Origin: Panicum virgatum | Lineage: Eukaryota; Streptophyta; Magnoliopsida; Poales; Poaceae | DNA length: 64,000 nt | Direction: 5' to 3' | Assembly (NCBI RefSeq): GCF_016808335.1 | Contig: NC_053146.1 | Span: 10,919,015-10,983,014, forward strand | Shown: piece after piece, positions 10,511 through 22,041 of the stretch | How the letters are laid out: each line of letters begins with the position of its first letter | Numbering within the stretch: position 1 is the first letter of the stretch | The notes under the pieces: generated by a model | Told to the model about the DNA's origin: nothing | Database searches by the model: none | What the model saw: only the letters and a program-made list of their open reading frames with translations | Translations under genes and position numbers: made by a program

Positions 10511-10959
10511 CTGTCTGGTGACCGTCCCCGGACTTTCAAGCCGAAGCGTCCGGAAGTGGGTACTTGGAAGACCAATGAGGTGAAGGTGCAAGGAAGGACT
10601 ACTAATCAGAAGCCTACCTTCAACCAGTTGTTGAACAAGTACACAAAGGCCGTTCAAAAGGATCGGCCGCTAAAAAAGAGACCGCGATCACCACCGCGCT
10701 AAGATCGTCCAGTATCCCTAAGGAGGGAATCTAGCAGACGCAGAGGTGATGTTGTCACATTGTATCCTCCCCAGATGTATGCCACCATGCCATGGGTACC
10801 GTCGGTGTCAAATGCTACAAATCTGGCGTGGGAGCATGAGGGAATTTAGATGCAGTTTTTCCCGATGCCATATCCTCCGCATTATCAAGGGGAAAGCTCC
10901 AGAGTGCCCGTACACGATCGATTGGGACCACACCAATTTGGTCCAGTGCAGCAGGCTGC

Positions 10960-10999
10960 ACCGGTCAGACCGGTCGCTTCTGACCGGTCAGACCGGTCT
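10960..10999 (+). repeat. GACCGGTCA array in gag tail
   Basis: Two pairs of units; collinear with 3555-3595. Confidence 0.85.
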
Positions 11000-11462
11000 C
11001 ACCAGAGGCCAGATCAGACTCCTGTTCGAAGGTTCGAATATCGCGTCAAGGAGAAGAAGGTGGAGCAGAAGCCTGTTGCTGATCCAGAGAAGCTTAAAGC
11101 CGGTGCTGTGGTTCAGATCGGTGAACTCAAGGTGCTCATAAAGGATGCGGGCAAAGGACCGATGGACATAGAGAAATCGGTTGATGTTCCTTCACAAAAG
11201 CCGGTCATGGCTAATGATCATGAGGCTGGTAGCAGCAAAAGCGCAGCAGACAAGTACCATCAGCATAGGTGGTGCCCTTCGGGTTTGACTCATACACAGA
11301 AGAGGAAGCTGTAGCGCCTTCGCAACAAAGAAAAGAGGGAGCAGGAGGAAGAGAAGATGAGGGATGAAGACTTCAACAGATACAAGCCCATGTTCCCTCA
11401 AAGCAAGGTTTGGAAGATCAAGATGGCTGATCAGCTAGCTAGACCAGTCGGTCCACCGCAGC

Positions 11463-11526
11463 CGACCAGTCAGACCGGTCAAACAGACCGGTCAGACCGC
11501 TCTTACCAACCGGTCAGACCGGTCGA
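11463..11526 (+). repeat. GACCGGTCA array before protease
   Basis: Six ACCGGT or close variants within 64 bases; collinear with 3057-3118. Confidence 0.85.
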
Positions 11527-12158
11527 ACCCAGTGCAGAGCCAGCAGCCGAATTGGCGTTGCCCGTTTCGGTTCCTTCTATTGATGAAGCCCCAGCAGTTC
11601 CTCCAATAGTAGAAGATGAGGAATTGGTGGATTATGAAGCGTCTCCAGAACATACCAACTTGGAAGTCAATGTGGTGCACTTGTCTTCGGATTACTTTGT
11701 GGTTCCGGAGGAAGACATGGCTCATCTTCAGTTTGGGTCCCGTGAAGCTGTGTTCCAGAAGCCAAGTGAGAAGGACAACCATTTGAAGGCTCTTTACATG
11801 AGGGGACACATTAACGGGAAACCGGTGACTCGCATGCTAGTGGATGGTGGGGCCATTGTAAATCTTATGCCCTACACGTTGTACAAGAAGCTCGGTGGCC
11901 AAGATGAAGACTTGATCAAGACGAATATGATGGTCAGTGGTGTTGGTTGGAACAAGCCCATTAGTGCCAAAGGAGTTGCTTCCATGGAGCTTACTATTGG
12001 GAGCAAGACGCTTGCTACGGCCTTCTTCGTCTCGGAGGTGCAAGGTAACTACAACTTGATTCTTGGGAGGGATTGGATTCATGCAAATCAGTACGTTCCT
12101 TCTACCTTGCATTAGTTTCTCGTTCAGTGGATCGGCGATGAGGTTGAGGTGGTCCAGG

Positions 12159-12163
12159 GAGAC
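12159..12163. repeat. Target-site duplication GAGAC (left side)
   Basis: GAGAC at 12159-12163 is repeated at 19494-19498, on either side of the gag-only element. The uninterrupted family sequence (left Tat copy, about 2420-2435) has a single GGGGACAC-like site at this place. Confidence 0.88.
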
Positions 12164-13640
12164 TGTTGGTATTTTGTAACGTCACAAATAAAATCCGCAA
12201 GCGCACGGATACCGCTGTAGTTTTCACCCAAGAGTATTCTAGCGCACGGATACCGCTGTAGCTTTCACCCAAGAGTATTCTAGGGTATCGTATCCACTAG
12301 AGAACGTGAGCACACTACCTATGGGTTCAGGCTGTCCAAGGACACACACACTAGTGTAGGAGGATAGGAAAGAGAGGACTTTCTAAGATCTAGAATCTAT
12401 GTTTAGAAGAAGAGATCACGTTGCCATTATACTTCGAGCTAAAGGTATCGACCGGCTTATACAAGCCGATAGTTCCAATATGTGCTCTATCCAATATCCC
12501 AACGTGGAGGATTACTAAAAGGCTCGAACAGGGCTGTCACCACCTGCTGGCTACCTCTACAAACCGTGGGACTATCAGACAACTGAGTGGCATTGTCCAG
12601 TCTGGACACCACGTCTACGCCTTTCCCTACTAACTCTAGAGGCGTACAGGGTTATCCTTTTCTATCCGGAGCCCAACTCTAGAGTCAAATGCTACTCGCT
12701 AGCATACACATCAACAAATATAAGGCAGAGATGATAACTTGCAATCTAAACTCTAATTCTAAATAAGCAAAGAAAGTCTCGAACACTTACAACCGAATAA
12801 GCATCCGTTGAGGTACAAACGGAGAAGAGCGCCGACAAGCCCGGCACATCCCCCGACTATCTCCCTCACTCTTGTAGAGGTACAATTTGGAGAAGAGTGC
12901 CGTTACCGGTGCCCCTCCTGAGTACCTCTACTCCTAACTCCCTAAGACTACTCTCACTCAAGTGAGAACTCAAGAGAAGAGATGGTGTGGTGTGTGTTGT
13001 GTTGTGTTGTGTGTGCTGTGTGTGTTGTGTGTTTCTCATTCTCACCCCCTCACCTTGTATTTATAGGAGGGAGCCACCCCGGGAATGCAGCCAATCCTCC
13101 TCAAACCGCCTTCTAGAGCCAATAGGGAAGTGACACATGGAAGCTGGAGGTGAGAGGGCCCAGTGCCAGGTCGGACGACCTCTTGGTTGGCCGACCTCTG
13201 GCCACCGCCTTTCGCCCCCAAATTTGAACACGTGACTGACGAGTGGGCCCTTAGGTCGGTTCTTGGTGACTTGGCGTGAAACTATGTCGGTTGTATGCCC
13301 TGGTGGGTCCATGGATTTTCTTGCTCGTGTCTGATTGGTCGAGGTGGAATTGCTTCGGATCGATGATGTGTCACGCATGTGGGCTGAGTCTCCCTCTCAT
13401 GTGCAGCTGCCAAGTGGGCCCTTTTGGCCTTTGGGCTTGCTTGTGCTTGGCCCAGGAGTTTATGCCTTGGATAATATGCTTGTTTCATGCAGTTTTGGCC
13501 CAAATTCACCTGAGCACATTGTCAGACCAGCATCTGTGGAATTCATCAAATAATCATCCTATGCTAACATTTATTCCTTCTGATGCTCGACTTTTGCACG
13601 ATAGTTGATGGTCAAAATGGGAATTTGGTGACCGTCAATA
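12164..13640 (-). repeat. 3' LTR of gag-only element copy 1
   Basis: Runs TGTTGGTATT to CCGTCAATA on the plus strand, 1477 bp. A 41-bp tandem duplication (12201-12241 and 12242-12282) explains most of the excess over the other LTR (1432 bp). Confidence 0.9.
12201..12282. repeat. 41-bp tandem duplication inside the LTR
   Basis: Two adjacent copies starting GCGCACGGATACCGCTGTAG; the other three LTRs of this family in the window have one copy. Confidence 0.85.
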
Positions 13641-13660
13641 AGATCCCCCACACTTAGTTC
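13641..13660 (-). promoter_or_regulatory. Polypurine tract of gag-only element
   Basis: On the minus strand the bases just before the LTR read AAGTGTGGGGGATCT. A similar G-rich tract abuts the LTR of the second copy (43306-43322). Confidence 0.7.
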
Positions 13661-16100
13661 TTTGCTCGTCCTCGAGTAAAGGCAAGAACTAAGGCGGACC
13701 CAACTTCACATGATATGACACCTGTATACAAATTATTCTAAGCCTTACTTTTGCCTGTGAATTTTGATGTGTCTACCATAAATGTTTGGGAAGTTGAAGA
13801 GCGGAACGGTTCTGACTTTAGTCTCCTTCACTTTCCTACTATATGACTGGGGTTTTGAAAATATTTCGCACAGACCAATCATAGCTTTACTTCTTCATAG
13901 GATCTCTCATGTCACTCATTGTGTATATATCCTCACCAAGGCTTTGCTTCTTTTCACCCTACTTCTAAAGATGGCTTATGTGGGGCTCGTGGTAGGAGAA
14001 GTGGAAGCATGCACTTGTGTCACATATATTGCAAAATCAAACAAAGGATCCATGGAGATAACAAATCAAACAAGTTGATCAAGATCGTGCACAAATATGG
14101 AAGGTGGATGGTAATGGAATACTCCTTTTATGAATCTCTCTCTCCTTTATTTGGATAACACGAGGGCATTGCTATATATATATATATACATATCTTTTTT
14201 TTCATGGACATTGATGTGTCCATTTTTTTCTTTTTTTTTTGGGGTCATGCTTCTTGGGCAAGCCATCTTTTTTTTTTGGATAGCCCATGCCTCATTTGAA
14301 AGATACTAGAGAGAGAGATATCATTAAACATGGTGTTTTATTTTGTGGATGGATGGAATGGCATAGCTGACTTTCAGTGTAGAAGTTCAGCTGGTGGAGT
14401 GCACATGATCTTGATCAAACAAGTATGAAAGACATCTCACTAGGGTCACAAAGTTTGAAGATGCTCAAAGCAACAACAAGGCACATATGTGTAAAGGATT
14501 TGTATCATGAAGGTCAACATATGGCTTTGGTAGGACAAACACGTGGAGTTGTAAAGCTATGGAGGCTTTCTTTTTGATAAAAAGTTCCTAGATATATAAG
14601 CAGAGAAAGCAAGGATCCTTCCATCAAACCATATCTCACTAGTCAACAACTTAACAATTATGGTCTCCCTAAGATATGATTCACAACAAGCTCAGGTTTA
14701 GCAAAGAATAAAAGGTATGCAAGCCAATCATTGAGAAGCACAAGAACCAGAGGATACCTTGAGTTTAATTTTAATGATTAAGCAAGATTTCATTTAAAAT
14801 CATGGGTTAGGGAGAGTAAGAGGGGTAGAGTGCACAAACCGTTGCAATGAAGATGATCGGAGCTTAGTGCTAGTCAGCCAAACCTGAGGTTCCACTGCCC
14901 AATACTAGCTCTGATTCGTCTTGGATTTTTGCATTCTGGTTCGTTCGGTGTTGTGCACATGTTGTGGGAGATATCGAGTGTATATGCTTGAAAGTTCCGA
15001 GAGATCTCCCCCACACTTGTTCTTGTACCTGGTGCTTATTCAAAAACAAAAACATGGAAACAATCTAATAGCTCTACCGGTTTTAAGAACCAGGAAGCTC
15101 CTAAAATTTATTTGAAACTAAATTTTAATCTCACCAAGATACTTACTCAAGCAAGGCTTAACTAAGATTACATTAATATGAGTATGTTGTGCAACATTAA
15201 TCCAAAACCTCTACTTACCCTTCCGTTTGAATTCAGTTCACTGACTCACCCAATTGGATTTGATTTTTCTGCAGGGATTAGTCCATATATGCAACCAACA
15301 TCTATACAAGTATTAACTCCAAGAACGTCAATCAATCTAGACACGAGGTCTAGTTGACTGAAGAGGACATTTTAACCCAAACACCATGCTTGATTTAAAA
15401 AGCCTATGAATGTATGTTGCAATCATACATTCAAACTAGAGCATACGAGAACAGATAAAGGGAGCACGAAGCATGATTGAGCATTATTCGAAGAGAGATA
15501 GGCATGAGTTTGTACCTAGTGATCCTCGGGCGACCTCCCGGCAGGGCTTTGTTTAATGTAAAAACCAGGACATTGAGAGTACTTACCACGGCATCCTGTT
15601 GATGGAGATAATATTGTCATCATGGCAACTCCTCCCATTTTTTTCATTTTTTTATAGAGCAAGATACGAGGACATACACAAATTCCAAGACAAGATATGG
15701 ATTGAGAAAAGAACTTACTTCGGGGCACTCACATACCTCCCCCACACTTGGAGTTTGTAAAACTTCAAGTGTGTGGAGTTCAAGTCTCCTTCAGTAATTA
15801 TTCCTTCATCAAGGCATATTGAAGTGTTGTAGTCGGTGTAGCTCTCATGTTCGTAGGAGTTGCTTGTCTGTCATTCTTCTTGATCTTCCCCTGAAAAGGT
15901 TAGCGACCAAAAATACCCGAAGGAAAACTATATCCTAGAACATGCTCTTGCTTTTTATTGAAAGGGAAATAAATAAGTAAATAAATAATAGTCCGGGCTA
16001 TCTCCCGGCAGTACTTTGTTTGTAGTCATAAGCTCGACCATGAGAACCCTTGTAGCCATCATTGGTGATGGGTCATTGTTTCACCACAAATTGTTTATGC
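13661..16100 (-). other. Non-coding interior of gag-only element copy 1
   Basis: About 2.4 kb with only short open frames and no retroviral motif. It holds AT-rich runs, a TA microsatellite (about 14173-14190) and long T runs (14205-14280). The second gag-only element has a collinear, similar region at 43320-45890, so the sequence is kept between copies although it codes for nothing I can recognise. Confidence 0.75.
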
Positions 16101-16103
16101 TAG

Positions 16104-17324
16104 CTACAAGGTTTGTGCCATGGTGCACCCACGAAATCTGCAATGTTTACGATAAACATATACATCTACAACCAACCTTCTGAAAATTTTGCAAAAGAGG
16201 ACCTTGAGTTGGTTGTAGTCCTCGTGTGTGCACGGTGCACTAAGCATGCCTAACTCTGGAGTTGCATTGAATGAGCATGGTTTACCTGGTATGTCAAAAG
16301 TAAAATTCCCATGCTCATTTGAGGAATCCTTTTCATTGGACTCCAGAGTCGGCGCCTCACAAAATTCCTTGGCCCATGATTTCTCCATCTCAAGAGATTT
16401 ATCATGAAAGATCATAGTTGTATCTCGATCAAGGTCGAGAATATCAGATTCTAGGCCATCGGGAAGAGGCACAAACTCGGTCAAGGACGATGATGATCGT
16501 TCATCTTCATGAGAGTGAAGGCAATCTTCCGAGTCGTATTCTTCAGAGGATTCTAGAACTCCTAAGAGAATGGGCTCGGATGATATGAACGAAGATGTAT
16601 GCATTATCTCCTTGAATGGGTTTTGCTCGGGAAGGGGCTTTGCCAGAAGATTTTCTAGATGAGGAGTAGCAGTGGCCGAGCCGGTTTCCCTAAGCTTTTC
16701 ATCTAGGCTCCCATGAGATGCCAGAAGTTTTTCTAGCGGGAGGCCTAGGAGAAGATCAAAATCGAGGATATCGTAGATGTAAAAATCTAATTGCACCTCA
16801 ATTTTGTCTATTGTGATAGGCACGTCCCTTGCAATCCCCCGACATTCAAAGTACAACCCGGATGGACTTTTAAAGTACTTGTCGGTTGGGGTTAGAGGCT
16901 TATTACCCACGAGAGTGTCCAAAAGGCACTCGGGTAAGATGCAAACCTCAGCAGCAGGGTCATGAAGAGCTTCTATGATTTTTTCCTTGATAGAACAAGT
17001 GATTGTTGCAGAGGTTGGGCTAATCCAAATCTCTTCGGAAGCACGCTTTGCCTCCTTTGACCAATCAATTGCAGGTGTATGACGGGAAACTATATCGAGG
17101 GTCTCATAAAGACACATCGATTTTATAGGCTCCTCGTGCCTAAGATGATTCGAGGTATTTTTGATGTTCCCTGAAGGGTCATCCTCGAATCGGGAAGAGA
17201 ACTCCAATGGTTTAATTTCTTCTTCCTTCGGTGTTCGTGGTTCGAGATGTGGAAGATGAAAGCTCAGGTTCGGGTGTTGAGAGACTCTCATGGCTCGACG
17301 CGGATTCCTCCCGGCGGGGTTCAC
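16104..17324 (-). pseudogene. Protease-like domain of gag-only element
   Basis: A 406-residue frame. Residues about 120-230 resemble a retroviral aspartic protease fold: EALHDPAAEVCILPECLLDTL, then CRGIARDVPITIDKIEV and ILDFDLLLGLPLEKLL. The catalytic Asp-Thr/Ser-Gly triplet is replaced by Asp-Pro-Ala, and the second copy (46338-46757) has the same, so cleavage activity is unlikely. The rest is acidic and serine rich. It overlaps the gag frame out of phase at 17212-17324; copy 2 shows gag running on into PRTPKEEEI in frame, so copy 1 has a small deletion here. An accessory role other than proteolysis is possible. Confidence 0.7.
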
Positions 17325-17955
17325 TATGGTCGGTAGAGAAGAAAGAGTCTTCTAAGAAACTATCTAGGATATCTCTTCCTTCTTCCAGAGTTGTGTGTGC
17401 GAACCATCCTCCGCTGGCGTCGTCAAGTTCTAGGGCAGTTTCCATGTCTAAACCCGAGTAGAAAACTTCCAATGATACTTCATCGGATATAGACATGTCT
17501 GGGATAGATGACAAAAGGCGTGCGAATCTAGCCCATGCTGCACCTATGGACTCCTTCTCTAATTGCTCAAAATCGAGGATGTCGATCGGTAGGGAGTAAA
17601 TGCATTCGGTGAACGAGAATGAGTAATAAAATTCATCTCGAAGCTTCTCCCAATCACCGCTCATATTTCCTATCGTGCGGGTGTACTATTGCTCCGCCCT
17701 CTCTATAAGAGAGAAAGGAAACCATTTCCACCGCAAGGCTTCCTGTGTCATGCCTAGGATTACTAGACCTGAACATAGTTCCTCGAATTCTTGCAAATGC
17801 TCATAGGGATCTTCATGAATTTCCCCTGAGAAGGGTCGCTTCCGAACCATGGCTATAAAGCCAGGGTTGAGTTCATGGTTAGATGAGGAAGATGATAATG
17901 GCTCAGAGAACTCGCCCATTGGGGTAGAGAGCTGTGGAAAGGATAGCTGCTCCAT
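17212..17955 (-). pseudogene. gag of gag-only element copy 1
   Basis: Starts at Met 17955 (MEQLSFPQLSTPMGEF), about 80 bases after the primer-binding site. It contains a plant retrotransposon gag domain: HEDPYEHLQEFEELCSGLVI, LRWKWFPFSLIERAEQ, then WEKLRDEFYYSFSF and the FEQLEKESIGAAWARF block, with EVFYSGLDMETALELDDASGG. One in-frame TAG at 17686-17688 divides it. This type of gag is close to that of Athila-like elements (compare RVRLFPFSLLGRALQWF at 30130-30180). The protein would package the element RNA. Confidence 0.82.
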
Positions 17956-18036
17956 GGGTAGCGGGGCTAAAGATAGAAGGAAAGAAAAGAAAAAAGATAC
18001 GAGGACAACTGAGTCCGAAGATAATGTAGCCGCCGT

Positions 18037-18058
18037 TCCCCGGCAACGGCGCCAGAAA
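18037..18058 (-). promoter_or_regulatory. Primer-binding site (tRNA-Asp type) of gag-only element copy 1
   Basis: On the minus strand this contains TGGCGCCGTTGCCGGGGA, the complement of the plant tRNA-Asp 3' end. The Athila-type element at 29440-29457 has the identical 18 bases. Confidence 0.88.
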
Positions 18059-18061
18059 GCT

Positions 18062-19493
18062 TGTTGGTATTTTGTAACGTCACGAATAAAATCCGCAAGT
18101 GCACGGATACCGTTGTAGCTTTCACCCAAGAGTATTCCAGGGTATCGTATCCACTAGAGAACGTGAGTACACTACCTACGGGTTCAGGCTGTCCAAGGAC
18201 ACACACACTGGTGTAGGAGGATAGGAAAGAGAGGACTTTCTAAGATCTAGAATCTATGTTTAGAAGAAGAGATCACGTCGCCATTATACTTCGAGCTAAA
18301 GGTATCGACTGGCTTATACAAGCCGATAGTTCCAATATGTGCTCTATCCAATATCCGAACGTGGAGGATTACTAAAAGGCTCGAACAGGGCTGTCACCAC
18401 CTGCCGGCTACCTCTACAAACCGTGGGACTATCAGACAACCGAGTGGTATAGTCCAGCCTAGACACCACGTCTACGCCTTTCCCTACTAACTCTAGAGGC
18501 GTACAGGGTTATCCTTTTCTATCCGGAGCCCAACTCTAGAGTCAAATGCTACTCGCTAGCATAAACATCAACTAATATAAGGCAGAGATGATAACTTGCA
18601 ATCTAAACTCTAATTCTAAATAAGCAAAGAAAGTCTCGAACACTTACAACCGAATAAGCATCCGTCGAGGTACAAGCGGAGAAGAGCGCCGACAAGCTCG
18701 GCACATCCCCCGACTATCTCCCTCACTCTTGTAGAGGTACAATTTGGAGGAGAGCGCTGTTACTGGTGCCCCTCCTGAGTACCTCTACTCCTAACTCCCT
18801 AAGACTACTCTCACTCAAGTGAGAACTCAAGAGAAGAGATGGTGTGGTCTGTGTTGTGTTGTGAGTGTTGTGTGTGTTGTGTGTTTCTCATTCTCACCCC
18901 CTCCACTTGTATTTATAGGAGGGAGCCACCCCGGGAATGCAGCCAATCCTCCTCAAACTGCCTTCTAGAGCCAATCGGGAAGTGACACGTGGAAGCTGGA
19001 GGCGAGAGGGCCCAGTGCCAGGTCGGGTGACCTCTTGGTCGGTTGACCTCTGGCCACCGCCTTTCGCCCCCAAATTTGGACACGTGACTGATGAGTGGGC
19101 CCTTAGGTCAGTTCTTGGTGACTTGGTGCGAAACTATGTCGGTTGCATGCCCTGGTGGGTCCATGGATCTTCTTGCTCGCGTCTGATTGGTCGAGGTGGA
19201 ATTGCTTCGGATCGATGACGTGTCATGCATGTGGGCTGAGTCTCCCTCTCATGTGCAGCTGCCAAGTGGGCCCTTTTGGCCTTTGGGCTTGCTTGTGCTT
19301 GGCCCAGGAATTTATGCCTTGGATAATATGCTTGTTTCATGCAGTTTTGGCCCAAATTCACCTGCACACATTCTCAGACCAGCATCTATGGAATTCGTCA
19401 AATAATTATCCTATGCTAACATTTATTCCTTCTGATGCTCGACTTTTGCACGATAGTTGATGGTCAAAAATGGGTCGTTAGTGACCGTCAACT
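18062..19493 (-). repeat. 5' LTR of gag-only element copy 1
   Basis: 1432 bp, TGTTGGTATT at 18062 to GTCAACT at 19493. The last base is T where TG...CA symmetry would give A; the second copy ends in GTCAACA. Confidence 0.9.
18910..18918 (-). promoter_or_regulatory. TATA box in the LTR of gag-only element
   Basis: CTATAAATA on the minus strand, in a context conserved in all four LTRs of the family (also near 13058, 42832 and 47840). Its direction agrees with minus-strand transcription of gag. Confidence 0.65.
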
Positions 19494-19673
19494 GAGACAC
19501 TTCATCTTTTTGTTGCTTTGGCCGATTCCGATTCTATTAGTGCGCACGGCAACGTCAAGTGTTTATCGGGCGTGGGTCTCTGATTATGATTTGATCAGTT
19601 GCACTAAGGATGGTTTTATTTTTGCTGTATTAAAGCTAATGGATAATCGGCTAAATCATTTAATGTAAATCAG

Positions 19674-21077
19674 ATGAGTACAACGGAAACCCCAGAAGCG
19701 AACGGTCAGACCGCTTGTGTCGACCGGTCAGACCGTTCCTGTCCCGTTCGGCGCACAGGTCCGACCGCTCAGACCGGACCCCCCAACCAGTCAGACCGGT
19801 CCAACGCAGAGTGGTTGCAGCAGAGGCTAGATCAATATCGGGCGCGTACGAATGATATATGTGAAGCCATTGAAGACTCTAATGATCTAGACAAGATTGG
19901 CCAAGGGTTTACATCGGCCGATCCTTTAGAAAAGGTAGACATTGGTGATGGAACTATTCCTAGGCCGACCTTTGTAAACAAAAATTTATCGGTTGAATAT
20001 AAAGCCGATTTGGTTAATTTGTTGAAAGAATATGCTGATTGCTTTGCTTGGTAGTATCATGAAATGCCTGGTTTAAGTCGTGATCTTGTTGAGCATCGTT
20101 TACCGATTAAAGCCGGTTTTAGACCTTATAAGCAACCGGTTAGGCGTTTCAATCTCATTATTTATGACCAAATTAAAGCTGAAATTAATCGTTTACTTGA
20201 CGCTGGATTCATTCGGTCTTGTCGTTATGCTGATTGGATCTCTAATATTGTGCCTGTTGAGAAAAAGGATTCGGGGAAAATTAGAGTGTGTATTGATTTT
20301 AGAGATCTTAATAAAACTACTCCCAAGGATGAGTATCCTATGCCCATAGCCGATATGTTAATCAATGAAGCTTCCGGACATCGTGTCATTAGTTTTCTTG
20401 ATGGTAACGCCGGTTACAATCAAATATTTATGGCTGAAGAAGATATATCTAAAATGGCCTTTAGGTGTCCGGGATTTGTCGGTTTGTTTGTGTGGGTTGT
20501 TATGACTTTTGGTTTGAAAAATGCGGGTGCTACTTATCAAAGATCTATGAATTTAATCTTTCATGATTTGTTTGGTGTCATCTTAGAAGTGTACATTGAT
20601 GATATTGTCATTAAATCAGCCGGTTTGGATCAATATTTAGCTGATTTGAGACTTGCTCTTGAGATGATGCGCCGGTATGGTTTGAAGATGAATCCACTCA
20701 AATGTGCTTTTGGTGTATCGGCTGGAAAATTTCTTGGCTTCATTATTCATGAGAAGGGAATAGAGATTGATCCTAAGAGAATTGAAGCTATGAAGAAGGT
20801 TGAAGCTCCTACATGCAAGACGGACTTGCAGAAGTTCTTGGGCAAGGTAAATTTCTTGAGAAGGTTCATATCTAACTTGTCCGGGAAGATCAATGCTTTT
20901 ACTCATATTCTTCGGTTGAAAGATGAAACCGAATTTACTTGGGGGCAAAACAGCAAGAAGCGTTTGAGAGGATCAAGATTTATTTGTCTTCACCGCCTGT
21001 GCTTAAGGCGCCTAGGAGAGGAGTACCTTTCAGACTTTATGTGGCTGCTGAAGACAAGGTTATTGGCGCTGTTTTGA
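19674..21077 (+). pseudogene. Gypsy reverse transcriptase (right Tat copy)
   Basis: 19674-20054 is the spacer with array-encoded DRSDRS repeats and the approach to RT (DLVNLLKEYADCFAW), ended by TAG at 20052. 20064-21077 continues in RT: RVCIDFRDLNKTTPKDEYPMP, FLDGNAGYNQIFMAEED, GLFVWVVMTFGLKNAGATYQ, VYIDDIVIKSAG, then LGFIIHEKGIEIDPKRIEAM and LQKFLGKVNFLRRFISNLSG. The YIDD centre is intact. A frameshift near 20945-21070 moves into the RNase H frame. The interrupting element lies just upstream. Confidence 0.92.
19701..19802 (+). repeat. GACCGGTCA array between protease and RT
   Basis: Collinear with 2112-2215, with several diverged units (for example GACCGCTCA). Confidence 0.85.
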
Positions 21078-21544
21078 CTCAAGAGACCGAAGGGAAGGAG
21101 TACATCATTACATACTTAAGCTGACGACTTATTGATGCGGAGACAAGGTATACATTTATTAAGAAGTTATGTTTGTCTCTTTATTATGCATGTACCAAAT
21201 TGAGGCATTACCTACTATCTAGTATTTGCATAGTAGTATGTCAAACCGATGTGATCAAACATATGTTACAAAAGCCGATTTTGAGTGGTCGAATTGGCAA
21301 GTGGGCTTATGCTTTGGTTGAATATGATTTGGCTTGTGAAGCTTTAAAATCTATGAGAGGCCAAATTGTAGCGGATTTTATTATTGAGCATCGGATTAAT
21401 GACAAGCATGATCTAAAAGTCGGCTATATTATTTGCACACCATGGAAATTGTACTTTGATGGATCGGTTTGTGATGATGGTCAAGGGATTGGTACTGTTC
21501 TTATTTCATCGAATGGTGCCGTCTTTGAATTTCAAACCGATTAG
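20939..21544 (+). pseudogene. Gypsy RNase H
   Basis: Contains FRLYVAAEDKVIGAVLTQE, EYIITYLS, LSLYYACTKLRHYLLSS and IKHMLQKPILSGRIGKWAYAL, in the order of the Ty3-type RNase H and its connection. Stops are at 21122 (in the SRR motif) and 21542. The second frame enters the archaeal-type RNase H at about 21445 (WKLYFDGSVCDDGQGIGTVL). Confidence 0.85.
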
Positions 21545-22041
21545 AAGTGGAATGCACAAATAACCAAGTTGAGTATGAAGCACTTCTATTTAGCTTGGAA
21601 TTATTGCAATCCATGGGTGTGAAGCATGTTGAAGCCTTTGGAGATTCTCTTCTGGTGGTGCAGCAAGTATCCAAGGTATGCCAATGCTATAATGGTTCTT
21701 TAAATGCGTATCTTGATAAATGCCTTGATATTATTTCTTCCTTCGATGAATTTATTATTAAACATATTCCGAGGGAGGAGAATGGAAAGGCAAATGCTCT
21801 GGCTCAGCAAGCATCTGGCTATAATGTTACAAAACAATATTTCAACAATCGCAAGCCGATGCAAACGAAAGCCGAGTTTCTGGTTCTGGACGCACCGGTC
21901 CGACAGGTCAGTGAGACCGGTCTGACCGCCCATACCGGTCTGATCGGTGATGCTGCTGTTGGTTCTGATTCAGCTAAAAAGAATGATTCAATCGTCTCGG
22001 CCGAAGCTCAGGATTGGAGGGTCCTCTTATATCATATTTGA
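21425..22041 (+). pseudogene. Archaeal-type RNase H of Tat element
   Basis: The domain starts LYFDGSVCDDGQGIG and continues after the TAG at 21542 with ECTNNQVEYEALLFSLELLQ, EAFGDSLLVVQQVS and IIKHIPREENGKANALAQQA. The catalytic acidic positions (D in YFDGS, E in VEYEAL, D in GDSLLV, and the NGKANAL box) can be seen, although the last D is replaced by N-A. A 9-bp array (21894-21948) follows before integrase. This extra domain between RNase H and integrase defines the Tat lineage. Confidence 0.85.
21894..21948 (+). repeat. GACCGGTCA array before integrase
   Basis: Five ACCGGT or near copies; collinear with bases 1-40 of the window in the left copy. Confidence 0.8.

Larger units (their letters stand above)
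9869..11356 (+). pseudogene. Gypsy gag C-terminal half
   Basis: Frames 9869-10069, 10166-10351, 10376-10702 and 10850-11314 are fragments of the gag tail seen at 3055-4626. The C...H...C knuckle lies near 10075-10135 in a broken frame. Downstream are the basic stretch KKRPRSPPR and RPVRPVSPTGQTG-type repeats from the arrays at 10456-10510 and 10960-10999. There are at least four stops (including 10067, 10349 and 10700), so this part is more damaged than in the left copy. Confidence 0.72.
11357..12163 (+). pseudogene. Gypsy protease segment
   Basis: This 252-residue frame begins in the gag tail (VWKIKMADQLARPVGPPQP), crosses the 11463-11526 array (DRSDRSYQPVRPV) and enters an aspartic protease: MLVDGGAIVNLMPYTLYKKLG, then LATAFFVSEVQ and LILGRDWIHAN. 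The catalytic triplet is DGG, as in the left copy. A TAG at 12113 stops it; spacer coding continues to 12163, where the gag-only element interrupts it. The host sequence resumes at 19494. Confidence 0.82.
12164..19493 (-). mobile_element. Non-autonomous gag-only LTR retrotransposon (copy 1)
   Basis: LTRs lie at 12164-13640 and 18062-19493, with a 5-bp target duplication. Orientation is minus: the tRNA-Asp-type primer-binding site is next to the right-hand LTR (18037-18058), and a purine tract (AAGTGTGGGGGATCT) abuts the left-hand LTR. The only coding region is gag followed by a protease-like segment (16104-17955). The remaining 2.4 kb before the 3' LTR has no RT, RNase H or integrase. This fits the class described as TR-GAG or LARD-like elements, which must borrow pol from an autonomous partner. 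Confidence 0.9.

Noticed and set aside
12985..13035. GTGTT-rich tract as a telomere-like repeat
   Set aside because: Imperfect GTGTT microsatellite inside an LTR, variable among copies; not TTTAGGG.
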